A stretch of 33,800 bases of DNA from NCBI GenBank assembly GCA_946621875.1, contig CAMOOX010000007.1:1-33800 (forward strand), written 5' to 3'. The position numbers and the translations under genes were made by a program. The DNA comes from UBA1738 sp003453455. GTDB lineage: Bacteria; Bacillota; Clostridia; UBA1381. Under the pieces are notes generated by a model. That model saw only the letters and a list, made by a program, of their open reading frames with translations. It ran no database searches and had not been told where the DNA came from. Below are positions 7,123-15,243 of this stretch, piece after piece; position 1 is the stretch's first letter; each line of letters starts with the position of its first letter.

Positions 7123-8193
7123 GTGAAAAAGATTATTCTGAATATTTTTATGATTTTAATAACCGTTTTGATGATTTTTTTCCCTGAAAGGTCAATACTA
7201 TACTCAAAACAGGCGCTTTCAATGTGCTATGAAATAATAATACCTTCTCTTTTTCCGTTTTTTGTATGTTCAGGGATTTTGGTATATTCGGGATTTGCCC
7301 AAAGTTTATCGAGGTTTTTTCGCCCTGTTATGAAACCTCTTTTCAATGTCAACGAAAATGGTGCGGCAGCATTTGTTTTAGGGATTATAAGCGGTTATCC
7401 CTTAGGTGCTGTAACTGCCTGTCAGCTATATGAAGGCGCATACCTTTCAAAGAGCGAGGCGGAAAGACTTTTGGCTTTTTGCAATAATTCAGGACCTTTG
7501 TTTATTTTGGGCGCTGTGGGTACGGCAATGTATAAAAACCCGAAAATCGGCATAATCCTTTACCTCTCCCATATCATTTCCGCCATTTTGGTAGGCATTT
7601 TGGCAAGATTTTATGAGCAAGGCAAATTCTGTGCCCCGAAAAGCAGTCTTGGAATTATAGATGAGGCTCCTGCTCAGATTTTTTCTAATGTGCTCGCAAA
7701 TTCGATAAACAGTATTTTAACAGTATGCGGCGCAATAATCTTTTTCTTTACGGTATCAGGCATTTTAATGAGCCTCCTTCCGCTCACTCCTTCCTTAAAT
7801 GCCCTAATTTCCGCACTTTTGGAATTTACCGGCGGCATAAAAAAAATAAGCCAACTGACTCTACCTCTTAATCTGCGTATTATTGCATCGTCTTTTGCAG
7901 TAGGATTTGCAGGGCTTTGCGTACATATTCAGGTAATGTCGGTAACTGCGCGGTATGGGCTTAGCCTTAAACCGTACATTTTCGGGAAAGCCGTTCACGG
8001 ACTGTTTTCTGCTTTTTTCACATATCTGTTTTTGCAGCTTTTTCCAGAAGCCGTCAGCGTATTTAAAACAAGCGGTATGCGGCTATCCGGCGGATTTTAC
8101 TTTGGCAGTCTGTATGTAATTTTTTCTGTCTTTGCTATTTTGCTTGTCTATATGGCGGTACTAATATCAAGGTACAACAAAAGGGACGCATGA
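7123..8193 (+). CDS. ylbJ: Sporulation integral membrane protein YlbJ
   Basis: YlbJ is a multi-pass membrane protein made in the mother cell and required for spore cortex formation in Bacillus. This 356-residue protein has about eight hydrophobic helices and the family patterns PSLFPFFVCSGIL, GIISGYPLGA and LLAFCNNSGPLFILGAVG. The start is the GTG at 7123, five bases after GGGGGTG; the in-frame upstream ATG at 7093 has no ribosome binding site. It is transcribed divergently from yqfC, and its stop codon lies inside a terminator hairpin. Confidence 0.92.
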   Translation: MKKIILNIFMILITVLMIFFPERSILYSKQALSMCYEIIIPSLFPFFVCSGILVYSGFAQSLSRFFRPVMKPLFNVNENGAAAFVLGIISGYPLGAVTACQLYEGAYLSKSEAERLLAFCNNSGPLFILGAVGTAMYKNPKIGIILYLSHIISAILVGILARFYEQGKFCAPKSSLGIIDEAPAQIFSNVLANSINSILTVCGAIIFFFTVSGILMSLLPLTPSLNALISALLEFTGGIKKISQLTLPLNLRIIASSFAVGFAGLCVHIQVMSVTARYGLSLKPYIFGKAVHGLFSAFFTYLFLQLFPEAVSVFKTSGMRLSGGFYFGSLYVIFSVFAILLVYMAVLISRYNKRDA

Positions 8194-8211
8194 TATGCGT
8201 CCCCTGCGTTT
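8179..8211. terminator. Terminator hairpin shared by ylbJ and the zinc-ribbon gene
   Basis: GGGACGCAT (8183-8191) and ATGCGTCCC (8195-8203) form a 9-bp stem with a 3-base loop. On the minus strand it is followed by TTTTGTTG, serving the zinc-ribbon gene. On the plus strand the following T-run is poor (CTGCGTTTTG), so ylbJ termination may be inefficient. Confidence 0.65.
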
Positions 8212-8219
8212 TGACTTAA

Positions 8220-8507
8220 TCACAAAGTAAGAGATTCCTCTTTATGCTTTTCAAAGCACTCGCTGCAATAAACAGGTCGGTCGTCCTTAGGCAAGAACGG
8301 AACCTTATCAACCTTTCCGCAATCAGCGCATGTGATTTCGTGCATCTCCCTATTTTGTCTTATGCTGTTCTTTCTTGCAATTCTGCACTCTTTGCATCTT
8401 ATAGGCTCATTCTGAAAGCCCTTTTCAGCATAAAATTCCTGCTCGCCTGCGGAAAAAATGAATTCCTTGCCACAGTCTTTACAGATTAGAGTTTTGTCTT
8501 CGTACAT
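8220..8507 (-). CDS. Zinc-ribbon domain protein with four CxxC knuckles
   Basis: The first half of this 95-residue protein carries CKDCGKEF and RCKEC around the phrase GEQEFYAEKGF, typical of the probable zinc-ribbon family PF13451 (zf-trcl). The second half carries CADC and CSEC, a second CxxC pair resembling the small cold-shock-associated zinc domain. The four CxxC knuckles should bind two zinc ions. The function is not established; a nucleic-acid or ribosome-linked role is a guess. The ATG at 8507 is eight bases after GAGGG. It is monocistronic with a perfect consensus promoter, suggesting strong expression. Confidence 0.8.
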   Translation of the reverse strand: MYEDKTLICKDCGKEFIFSAGEQEFYAEKGFQNEPIRCKECRIARKNSIRQNREMHEITCADCGKVDKVPFLPKDDRPVYCSECFEKHKEESLTL

Positions 8508-8580
8508 TATAAGTTCCCTCACTTTGAATAATAAAAAATTTCTCGCATCTGTTTAAAATACTTTACACAGACTTAGGAAA

Positions 8581-8609
8581 ATTATAACATTAATTCCGTA
8601 CTTTGTCAA
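8581..8609 (-). promoter_or_regulatory. Sigma-A promoter of the zinc-ribbon gene
   Basis: TTGACA (8604-8609) and TATAAT (8581-8586) on the minus strand, with a 17-base spacer: a perfect consensus. The leader is about 70 bases with no obvious riboswitch. Confidence 0.85.
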
Positions 8610-8664
8610 GATGAAAATTATATATTTTTACTAACTAATTCACAAATTTTTCGATATTTTTTAT

Positions 8665-8683
8665 GCTATTTCGACAAAATAGC
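8665..8683. repeat. Inverted repeat between two divergent promoters
   Basis: GCTATTT and AAATAGC arms enclose a 5-base loop, midway between the promoters of the zinc-ribbon gene and the small membrane protein gene. It could be a shared operator; no T-run follows. Confidence 0.3.
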
Positions 8684-8722
8684 GCTTCTTTTGATACCAA
8701 TGCTGCATAAAAGCACTAATTA

Positions 8723-8751
8723 TTGATTTTTATTTCTTCATATGATATACT
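8723..8751 (+). promoter_or_regulatory. Sigma-A promoter of the small membrane protein gene
   Basis: TTGATT (8723-8728) and TATACT (8746-8751) have a 17-base spacer, 33 bases before the ATG. Confidence 0.7.
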
Positions 8752-8784
8752 GTCTTTAACTAATCGGGAAGGAGTAAGACTTTT

Positions 8785-9081
8785 ATGCACGGAATAGGCA
8801 AAATTTTTGATAAAAAATACGGAGGACTTGTTTTTTCACTAATTTCGGGTGTGGCATATTTTATAATAATTTTCGGGTTTATATTAAAAAACACGATAAA
8901 CGGCGGCGGATTACTTGCATTTTTCTTTGCCCCTGCAATAATCGCGGGAGCTGCTTTAATAATTATTAAAACAGTAAATCGGCTATGCGAGGAGGAAAGG
9001 TATGGAAGTATAAACGCCTTCCTGCTATTTCACATAGTTTTAATAGCTTTAAGCATTGTATTTTTGATTGATATTCTTTAA
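8785..9081 (+). CDS. Small three-helix membrane protein, unknown function
   Basis: I do not recognise this 98-residue protein. It has three hydrophobic stretches at about residues 15-35, 42-61 and 78-97, with charged cytoplasmic-type turns (KTVNRLCEEERYG) between the second and third. GGAAGGAG lies before the ATG, it has its own promoter, and a strong terminator follows, so it looks like a real single-gene unit. It is not linked to its neighbours by overlap or operon structure. Confidence 0.75.
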   Translation: MHGIGKIFDKKYGGLVFSLISGVAYFIIIFGFILKNTINGGGLLAFFFAPAIIAGAALIIIKTVNRLCEEERYGSINAFLLFHIVLIALSIVFLIDIL

Positions 9082-9084
9082 CAG

Positions 9085-9116
9085 AAAATGCAGGGCTTTT
9101 AAGCCCTGCATTTTTT
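9085..9116. terminator. Bidirectional terminator between the small membrane protein gene and dacF
   Basis: AAAATGCAGGGCTT and AAGCCCTGCATTTT form a long stem with T-runs on both strands. It ends both converging transcription units. Confidence 0.9.
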
Positions 9117-10258
9117 CATCCTGTTACTATTCCCTTTATTAAATCTGCTAAAATCTTAAAAAATCCTTTTTTCTCCACATCTTCACCTGCTACTATGTCA
9201 ACGGTTTTTACAACCTCGCCGTTCTGTGTAAAGGTAATCTCTCCCAATTTATCACCCTTTTTCACCGGTGCTGATATACGGCTTTTCATTTTTACAGATT
9301 TTTCGGTTTCCTTGGGTTCAGACTTTTTGGTAAGAACATCAAAGCTTTCCTTAGCCTCTGCTGTCACCGTTTTTTCCTGTCCCCAGGACACATTTACCGT
9401 ACCCATAGGTTCTCCCGCTTCCACCAGTTTATCTATAGCGTAATTTGAAAATCCGTAATCGAGGAGTTTACTTGATGCCGAGAAGCGAATATCGGTAGTA
9501 GGCGCACCCAAGACAACTGCCACAAGCTCCATCCCCCCACGCTCTGCCGTTGCACTCAGACAACAGCCTGCCTTGGTTGTAGAGCCTGTTTTAAGCCCTG
9601 TTGCGCCCTGATAATTCCGTATCAGCTTATTGGTATTTGCAAGAAGGAACTTTCCATCCCTTAAAGAATCTGTCCATATTGTGGTATAATCGAATATCTT
9701 TTTATGTTTTATAAGCTCTGCGGACATTATCGCAACATCCCTTGCCGTCGAATGAGCCTCGCTCACATCAACATCATCATCAAGACCGTTGCAGTTTGCA
9801 AAACGGGTATTCTCCATACCCAGCTCCTTTGCGCGCGTATTCATCATTTCGACAAAGGCTTCTTCATTTCCTGCGATGTGCTCAGACATTGCAACGCAGC
9901 CATCGTTTGCACTGGCAACCGCTATACCCTTTAACATATCACTTACGGCAAATTCCTCGCCTGCCTCTAAAAACATAGTAGAACCACCGTAGCTTTGCGC
10001 ATTTTTACTTGCCGTAACCATATCGGTAAGTGCAAGTTTGCCTTCATCTATTCTTTCCATAATTATAAGCATGGTCATAATTTTAGTAACGCTTGCTATC
10101 TGCACCTTTTCATCTGCGTTTTGCTCATATATAACCGTGCCTGTTGATGGTTCCAATAAAATGGCAGACTTTACATCAGATACAAGCGTTTCTGCAAAAA
10201 CAGGCGAAGCTCCTGTAAAAATCAAAAGCGTGGCTAATAAAAATGCTATTTTCTTCAA
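9116..10258 (-). CDS. dacF: D-alanyl-D-alanine carboxypeptidase, DacF type (S11 family)
   Basis: This penicillin-binding carboxypeptidase trims the terminal D-alanine from peptidoglycan stem peptides outside the membrane. From a TTG start at 10258 it has a classic signal peptide (MKKIAFLLATLL to about A22), the catalytic S56-V-T-K59 tetrad, S116-A-N118 and K223-T-G225, then a C-terminal beta domain and an amphipathic tail (GFFKILADLIKG) for membrane anchoring. TTG is preferred over upstream ATGs because AAAGGAG is nine bases upstream and the signal peptide then begins correctly. It is the last gene of the ECF-truA-rho operon. DacF is a forespore enzyme in Bacillus; a vegetative DacA-like role is possible. 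Confidence 0.88.
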   Translation of the reverse strand: MKKIAFLLATLLIFTGASPVFAETLVSDVKSAILLEPSTGTVIYEQNADEKVQIASVTKIMTMLIIMERIDEGKLALTDMVTASKNAQSYGGSTMFLEAGEEFAVSDMLKGIAVASANDGCVAMSEHIAGNEEAFVEMMNTRAKELGMENTRFANCNGLDDDVDVSEAHSTARDVAIMSAELIKHKKIFDYTTIWTDSLRDGKFLLANTNKLIRNYQGATGLKTGSTTKAGCCLSATAERGGMELVAVVLGAPTTDIRFSASSKLLDYGFSNYAIDKLVEAGEPMGTVNVSWGQEKTVTAEAKESFDVLTKKSEPKETEKSVKMKSRISAPVKKGDKLGEITFTQNGEVVKTVDIVAGEDVEKKGFFKILADLIKGIVTG

Positions 10259-10316
10259 AGCTGCATCTCTCCTTTTATACATTCTATTCGGCAAGTCCAT
10301 TTTTTATGACAGAAAT

Positions 10317-11609
10317 TTACTTTTTGTAGTATTTTAGTATCAAATTCACAAATTCCCCGTGCGAGTCGGTATTTTTCAAAAATTGCAGTATCCGTGCCAT
10401 TGTATCATAGGTGTTTTGTGCGTTAAGATTTCTTCTTATTGCCCAGATTGCCTCTGTTTCGCTCTCTGACAAAAGCTCTTCTTCCCGTCTTGTCCCCGAT
10501 TTTAGAATGTCTATTGCAGGGAATATTCTGCGCTCTTGAAGTCCTCTGTCAAGCTTCAATTCCATATTTCCCGTACCTTTAAATTCCTCAAAAATCACAT
10601 CATCCATTCGTGAGCCTGTCTCTACAAGCGCTGTTGCAAGTATTGTAAGGCTTCCGCCCTCCTCAATATTTCTTGCAGCTCCGAAGAATTTTTTGGGTTT
10701 TATTAGTGCATCAGGGTCAAGACCTCCTGAAAGAGTTCTTCCCGTTGGCGTTACGGTGAGATTATATGCCCTTGCAAGCCTCGTTATAGAATCTAAAAGT
10801 ATCACTACATCGTTTTTTTGCTCAACAAGGCGCATAGCCCGTTCCAATACCATTTCAGCACATTTTGTATGATTTGCCGGCGTCTGGTCAAAGGTGGACG
10901 CCACAACCTCACCGATAATTGAACGGCGCATATCGGTTACTTCTTCGGGGCGTTCATCAATAAGCAAAACTATAAGTTTTGTGTTTGGATAATTCTTTGA
11001 AATAGACTGAGCAATCTGCTTTATAAGCGTTGTTTTTCCTGCCTTTGGAGGTGCAACAATCATCCCTCGCTGACCTTTTCCGATAGGCGCAATGACATCC
11101 AAAAGCCTTGACGCATACCTTTCCTTCTCGCCCGTATCCAAAATAAGCTTTTCTTTTGGATATATAGGCGTGAGCTTTTCAAAATTTTTCCTTTTTAGCG
11201 CAACATCAAGGCTATCGCCGTTTATTTTCTTGACAAATAAAAGTGGCGAATATTTGTCCTCCTCTTGCGACGGGCGTGCATCGCCTGTTATTTCATCGCC
11301 CGTTTTCAGGTTAAATCGCCTTATCTGCGTAGGTGATACATAAATGTCGCCCTCACTCGGCTTATATCCGTCAATGCGCAAAAATCCAAATCCGTCTGCC
11401 ATAACATCCAAAACTCCGCAAACCTCTATTGCCTCCTGCGGTCTTTGACGTATTTTGCTTTTCGGTTTTTCCTCCGCCTCCTCGCGCTTTTTTTCTATTG
11501 CTAAAATCAGCTCGTCCTTTTTTAATGCGGATATTTTCTCTATCCCAAGCCCTTGTGCAATCTGCTTTAATTCTTCCTTTGTTTTATCTTTAAGTTCTGT
11601 GTTTTCCAT
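10317..11609 (-). CDS. rho: Transcription termination factor Rho
   Basis: Rho is the hexameric RNA helicase that ends transcription at rut sites. The 430-residue protein has the N-terminal helical domain with a lysine/glutamate linker (about 1-55), the cold-shock-like RNA-binding domain (GVLDVMADGFGFLR, about 65-110), the P-loop region GMIVAPPKAGKTT near 182-194 and Walker B VVILLDSITR. The ATG at 11609 follows GGGGTG; a GTG start five codons upstream lies inside that motif. It sits 16 bases after cvpA, inside an operon. Confidence 0.97.
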   Translation of the reverse strand: MENTELKDKTKEELKQIAQGLGIEKISALKKDELILAIEKKREEAEEKPKSKIRQRPQEAIEVCGVLDVMADGFGFLRIDGYKPSEGDIYVSPTQIRRFNLKTGDEITGDARPSQEEDKYSPLLFVKKINGDSLDVALKRKNFEKLTPIYPKEKLILDTGEKERYASRLLDVIAPIGKGQRGMIVAPPKAGKTTLIKQIAQSISKNYPNTKLIVLLIDERPEEVTDMRRSIIGEVVASTFDQTPANHTKCAEMVLERAMRLVEQKNDVVILLDSITRLARAYNLTVTPTGRTLSGGLDPDALIKPKKFFGAARNIEEGGSLTILATALVETGSRMDDVIFEEFKGTGNMELKLDRGLQERRIFPAIDILKSGTRREEELLSESETEAIWAIRRNLNAQNTYDTMARILQFLKNTDSHGEFVNLILKYYKK

Positions 11610-11625
11610 TACCTTGCACCCCACT

Positions 11626-12318
11626 TTAAATAAACAGCGATATAAGTAGATTATTTTCGTAAAAATATTTTAGGATATATGTGTTTTTTACCGTTTCCTC
11701 AATTAAAATCAGTTTTTCCGCAGGCGCAAAAAGGCTTACCGCTCCACAAATTATGTAAACAAGCAAAAGTGCATTTATTACCCCCAGCACTGCGCCCAAA
11801 GTTCTGTTTATCATTTTTAGTCCGGGAAGCCGGAAGAGACTTTCAAGCAATTTCAGAAGCAGGAAAACAAAGATGCGCACAAGCAAAAACACCAAAATCA
11901 TAGCAATAACCTTTAAAATCATAAGCGTTACTGCGTCTGTTATGACCTCCATAACATTATTTTTGATCTCGGTCATCTGCGAAACAGTTTTCTTTATGCT
12001 GCTTACCATAAACTGTGGAAAACCGAGCGATTGACATATAATTTCTGTATTTTTGGTATCTGTTGTATCTGCATCCTCAGGTAACTGCTGTTTTTGATAA
12101 CTTGACGCAATATTTTTTGATACCATATTTCTTATCCCCTGACTTGCCGCAGTACTCTGCAAAAAGCCCAGTACAGCAGGCTGCATCGATGACAGCAGCA
12201 CAGCTGTAAGAATAAGCGCAAGTATGCTTTTTGATGCGCTTATAAATCCTTTTTTCATAGAAAACCCTATGCACGCCGCTATGGCAAGAATAAGAATGCC
12301 GTCCCAGATATAGTTCAT
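11626..12318 (-). CDS. CvpA family membrane protein
   Basis: This 230-residue integral membrane protein has the CvpA fold pattern: an N-terminal helix pair (WDGILILAIAACIGFSMKKG), a soluble loop of roughly 75 residues, and two more long helices ending LGVINALLLVYIICG. CvpA proteins are linked to envelope function and colicin V export in Escherichia coli; the role in Clostridia is unknown. GAGGG precedes the ATG. It lies between the DUF5711 gene and rho. Confidence 0.8.
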   Translation of the reverse strand: MNYIWDGILILAIAACIGFSMKKGFISASKSILALILTAVLLSSMQPAVLGFLQSTAASQGIRNMVSKNIASSYQKQQLPEDADTTDTKNTEIICQSLGFPQFMVSSIKKTVSQMTEIKNNVMEVITDAVTLMILKVIAMILVFLLVRIFVFLLLKLLESLFRLPGLKMINRTLGAVLGVINALLLVYIICGAVSLFAPAEKLILIEETVKNTYILKYFYENNLLISLFI

Positions 12319-12336
12319 AAACTCTGCCCTCTTTCT

Positions 12337-13689
12337 TTACTTGTCTTCCTCCTGAACATCGGCCACTTTCGGCAGTTTTTTTAGCGTTTTTTTCTGCACG
12401 CTTGCGCTATAAACGCAGAACACCTTGTCCGAACCCGTTATATAAATCTGCTTAATATCTCCGCTGCACTCTGCATAAAGCACTTTTTTCCCGTTACGGG
12501 TTGTCAAAACTGCATTTCTGCCGTTATTATATGCTACATATTTTGATTTAATGTTAATTGTGTCTGGCATATTCTCTGTTTTTATTGCATCATATGCCTT
12601 GCCATTTGCGGAAAGTACTACTATTTCGCCCGTCCCGTCATTATCAAATAAAATAGCACGACTTCCATTCTCCGAAGTACGGCACATTTTTATTCTTCGT
12701 TCTCCGAAATCATATTCCCATTTCACTTTTCCTTTTGCACTCATACTCACACATTTATTTTCGGATAACATTGAAAGCGTTTCTCCGTTAAAATGAACAT
12801 CGAAGAAAACAGTATCCAAAAAGGCATCGGTTTTACAGATATTCTTTCCGTTTACGCTGAAAACCTGTATAATGCTGCTTGCGCCCTCATCGGTACTTAA
12901 AAGCGAAATTGCAACCTTTCTCCCTTTTGATATGGCAGCATCAAGAATACTGTATGAGCCTGAATCCCAAACAAAAATCTTTTTCCCGCTCTTGTTAAAT
13001 ACCACAACCTGTCCTTTATAGTATTCTTTCTGCGTTACCGCAACAACATCACCCTTATCTGACAAATCAGCTGTCAGAATATCCCCTTCTGTCTCTTGTG
13101 TGAAGATAAGCTTTTTACCCTTATACAGGCTTATTTTTTTTGCACCCTCTTCACTTATCAGGATATAATCGCCCTTTACCTTTAAAATAGGCTCCTGCAT
13201 CTGTATTTTATTGCTCCACAAAAGCTTTGCATCATTTGAGAAACGCGCATACACCGTTTCATTTGCACATATAATCCCATTTTGATAGGCTTCAAACTGC
13301 GTATTTGCAGCATTGGAAAAGGCTGTTGGCACATCTTTTTGTGCGTCTTTTTCCTCTTTTACAGTAAGTTCGTCCGTTCCTTCCTTGCTTGATACGGTTT
13401 CCTCCTCATAATCGGGATACTTTAATTCTTCGTTTTTATCCTCCTCGGATGCAGGCGTCATCTGCGGCTTTGGTTCTGGCTCTGACACATCATCTAAATA
13501 AAGCTGTGTTTCTATGGGGAGATTTATATTTAAAAACGCGCATATACCGCTTATATTTCTCTTAAAATTATTCTTATACGCTGTCACAAATACAGGGGTA
13601 TCACCCGACTCTATAAGAGCAAAAACAGATACGAAAAAAAGACAAAGTATGACCATAAAAATCTTCAAAAATCCGCCCTTTTTATTCAT
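12337..13689 (-). CDS. DUF5711 family membrane-anchored protein
   Basis: This 450-residue protein has one N-terminal membrane helix (about residues 8-26), a low-complexity acidic linker (about 66-115, rich in E, D, K and P), and an outer domain of about 330 residues. That domain is made of repeating beta-strand units (such as GDYILISEEGAKKISLYKGKK and KGDVVAVTQKE), as in a beta-propeller. It fits the DUF5711 family. Its function is unknown; an extracellular sensor or scaffold is a guess. It overlaps truA by eight bases and uses a GGAGG inside truA, so it is translationally coupled. Confidence 0.75.
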   Translation of the reverse strand: MNKKGGFLKIFMVILCLFFVSVFALIESGDTPVFVTAYKNNFKRNISGICAFLNINLPIETQLYLDDVSEPEPKPQMTPASEEDKNEELKYPDYEEETVSSKEGTDELTVKEEKDAQKDVPTAFSNAANTQFEAYQNGIICANETVYARFSNDAKLLWSNKIQMQEPILKVKGDYILISEEGAKKISLYKGKKLIFTQETEGDILTADLSDKGDVVAVTQKEYYKGQVVVFNKSGKKIFVWDSGSYSILDAAISKGRKVAISLLSTDEGASSIIQVFSVNGKNICKTDAFLDTVFFDVHFNGETLSMLSENKCVSMSAKGKVKWEYDFGERRIKMCRTSENGSRAILFDNDGTGEIVVLSANGKAYDAIKTENMPDTINIKSKYVAYNNGRNAVLTTRNGKKVLYAECSGDIKQIYITGSDKVFCVYSASVQKKTLKKLPKVADVQEEDK

Positions 13690-14422
13690 CGTAGTAAACC
13701 TCCGTCAAAAATAATCCCTGTGGGGGAGCAGTTATTCCCGCCCTTTTTCTGTCGCGCGATGCAATTATCTCAGGAACGCTTAAATAGTCAATCTTACCGC
13801 AGCCTGCAAAGCAGAGCGTACCGGCAATAATCCGCACCATATTATATAAAAATCCGTCGCCCGTAACCGTAATTTTTATCAAATCCCCTTCTTTTGTTAC
13901 ATCTAACGAATAAATTTCGCGTACTGTTGTTTTTACAGTTCCGCCGCTTGCGGCAAAGCCGGCAAAATCGTGCTTTCCAATAAAGCCCTTAGCTGCTTTT
14001 TTCATATTTTCTATGTCAATTTCATATGGGAAGTGCCATGAATAATTGCGCAAAAATGCGCAAGGCAGTTTTGAATTCAAAATATAATAAGTATAACACT
14101 TTTTCTTTGCAGAAAACCGCGCATTAAAATCGCTTTTGCAATCCTCTGCGCTAAGACACACTATGTCGTCGGGGAGATAGGTATTAAGTGCAAGAGGCAG
14201 CTTCTTGCAAGGCACGCTTGACTCTGTTTTGAAGTTACATACAAAGTGCTTTGCGTGAACTTTTGCATCCGTTCTGCTCGAACCCGTTATATTGGGCAAG
14301 CTGCCTGTTACTCTGCTTATTGCACGAGATAGCTCCTCCTGCACTGTGGGTGCATTTTTTTGCATCTGCCATCCGTGATACATAGTACCGTCATATTGTA
14401 TGGTGAGCTTTATATTACGCAT
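13682..14422 (-). CDS. truA: tRNA pseudouridine(38-40) synthase TruA
   Basis: TruA isomerises uridines 38-40 in the tRNA anticodon arm. The 246-residue protein has the start MRNIKLTIQYDGTMYHGW and the catalytic aspartate D52 in GSSRTDAKVHA. GAGG precedes the ATG. It follows ecfT by 11 bases, the usual ecfA1-ecfA2-ecfT-truA order of Bacillota. Confidence 0.96.
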   Translation of the reverse strand: MRNIKLTIQYDGTMYHGWQMQKNAPTVQEELSRAISRVTGSLPNITGSSRTDAKVHAKHFVCNFKTESSVPCKKLPLALNTYLPDDIVCLSAEDCKSDFNARFSAKKKCYTYYILNSKLPCAFLRNYSWHFPYEIDIENMKKAAKGFIGKHDFAGFAASGGTVKTTVREIYSLDVTKEGDLIKITVTGDGFLYNMVRIIAGTLCFAGCGKIDYLSVPEIIASRDRKRAGITAPPQGLFLTEVYYDE

Positions 14423-14433
14423 TTTTTTGCCTC

Positions 14434-15243
14434 TTAAAACTTCTGAATAACAATTACCAGCGCGCAGAATAAAACCATAATCACCGCCGCAACTGCATCA
14501 ATTTTTGTCATTTTCATCGTTTTCATACGCGTACGCTTATTTCCGCTGTTATAACAGCGTGAATCCATAGCAATCGCCAAATCGTCCGCCCTCTTAAATG
14601 CGCTTATAAAAAGCGGCACAAGTATCGGCACCATTGCCTTTGTTCGACGGAAAATATTTCCGCTCTCAAAATCCGCGCCTCTTGCCATTTGCGCTTTCAT
14701 AATTTTATCGGTTTCCTCCGAAAGAGTGGGAATAAACCTTATAGCAATAGTCATCATCATTGCAATTTCGTGCGACGGCACTTTTATGGCATCAAAGGGT
14801 TTTAAAAGCTTTTCTATTCCGTCTGTCAGCATAAGAGGAGTAGTGGTAAGCGTCAAAAGCGATGTGCCCATAACCAAAAATACAAGTCTTAAAACCATTT
14901 GTACGGCACTTTTTGCACCCTCTTTTGTTATTTTAAGTGCGCTCCATATTCCCGACTGCCACAAAACCGTATCTCCGCCTGTCATAAAAAGGTTTATAAT
15001 CGCCGTAAAAACCAAGATATACATTAACGGTTTAAGTCCTTTTAAAATATATCTTAAAGGCACCTTGGAGATTAAAACGACGCACACCGTGAAAACGCCG
15101 AAAAGCAAATAGGCATTAGGTGAATGTATTACAAAAAGAATGATTATATAAACTATCGACAAAAGAATTTTTACACGGGCGTCCATTTTATGAATTGCGG
15201 AATTTCCGTCAACATACTGACCGATTGTTATATCCTTAAACAT
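14434..15243 (-). CDS. ecfT: ECF transporter transmembrane component EcfT
   Basis: EcfT is the membrane coupling protein of the energy-coupling-factor vitamin transporter and links two ATPases to an S component. The 269-residue protein has several membrane helices, the N-terminal family pattern DGNSAIHKMDARVKI, and the coupling-helix motif around QMARGAD, followed by a variant of the second A-R-G motif (AMDSRCYN). The ATG at 15243 is eight bases after AGGGGG; the GTG at 15252 is too close to it. It overlaps the end of ecfA2 by eight bases. Confidence 0.95.
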   Translation of the reverse strand: MFKDITIGQYVDGNSAIHKMDARVKILLSIVYIIILFVIHSPNAYLLFGVFTVCVVLISKVPLRYILKGLKPLMYILVFTAIINLFMTGGDTVLWQSGIWSALKITKEGAKSAVQMVLRLVFLVMGTSLLTLTTTPLMLTDGIEKLLKPFDAIKVPSHEIAMMMTIAIRFIPTLSEETDKIMKAQMARGADFESGNIFRRTKAMVPILVPLFISAFKRADDLAIAMDSRCYNSGNKRTRMKTMKMTKIDAVAAVIMVLFCALVIVIQKF

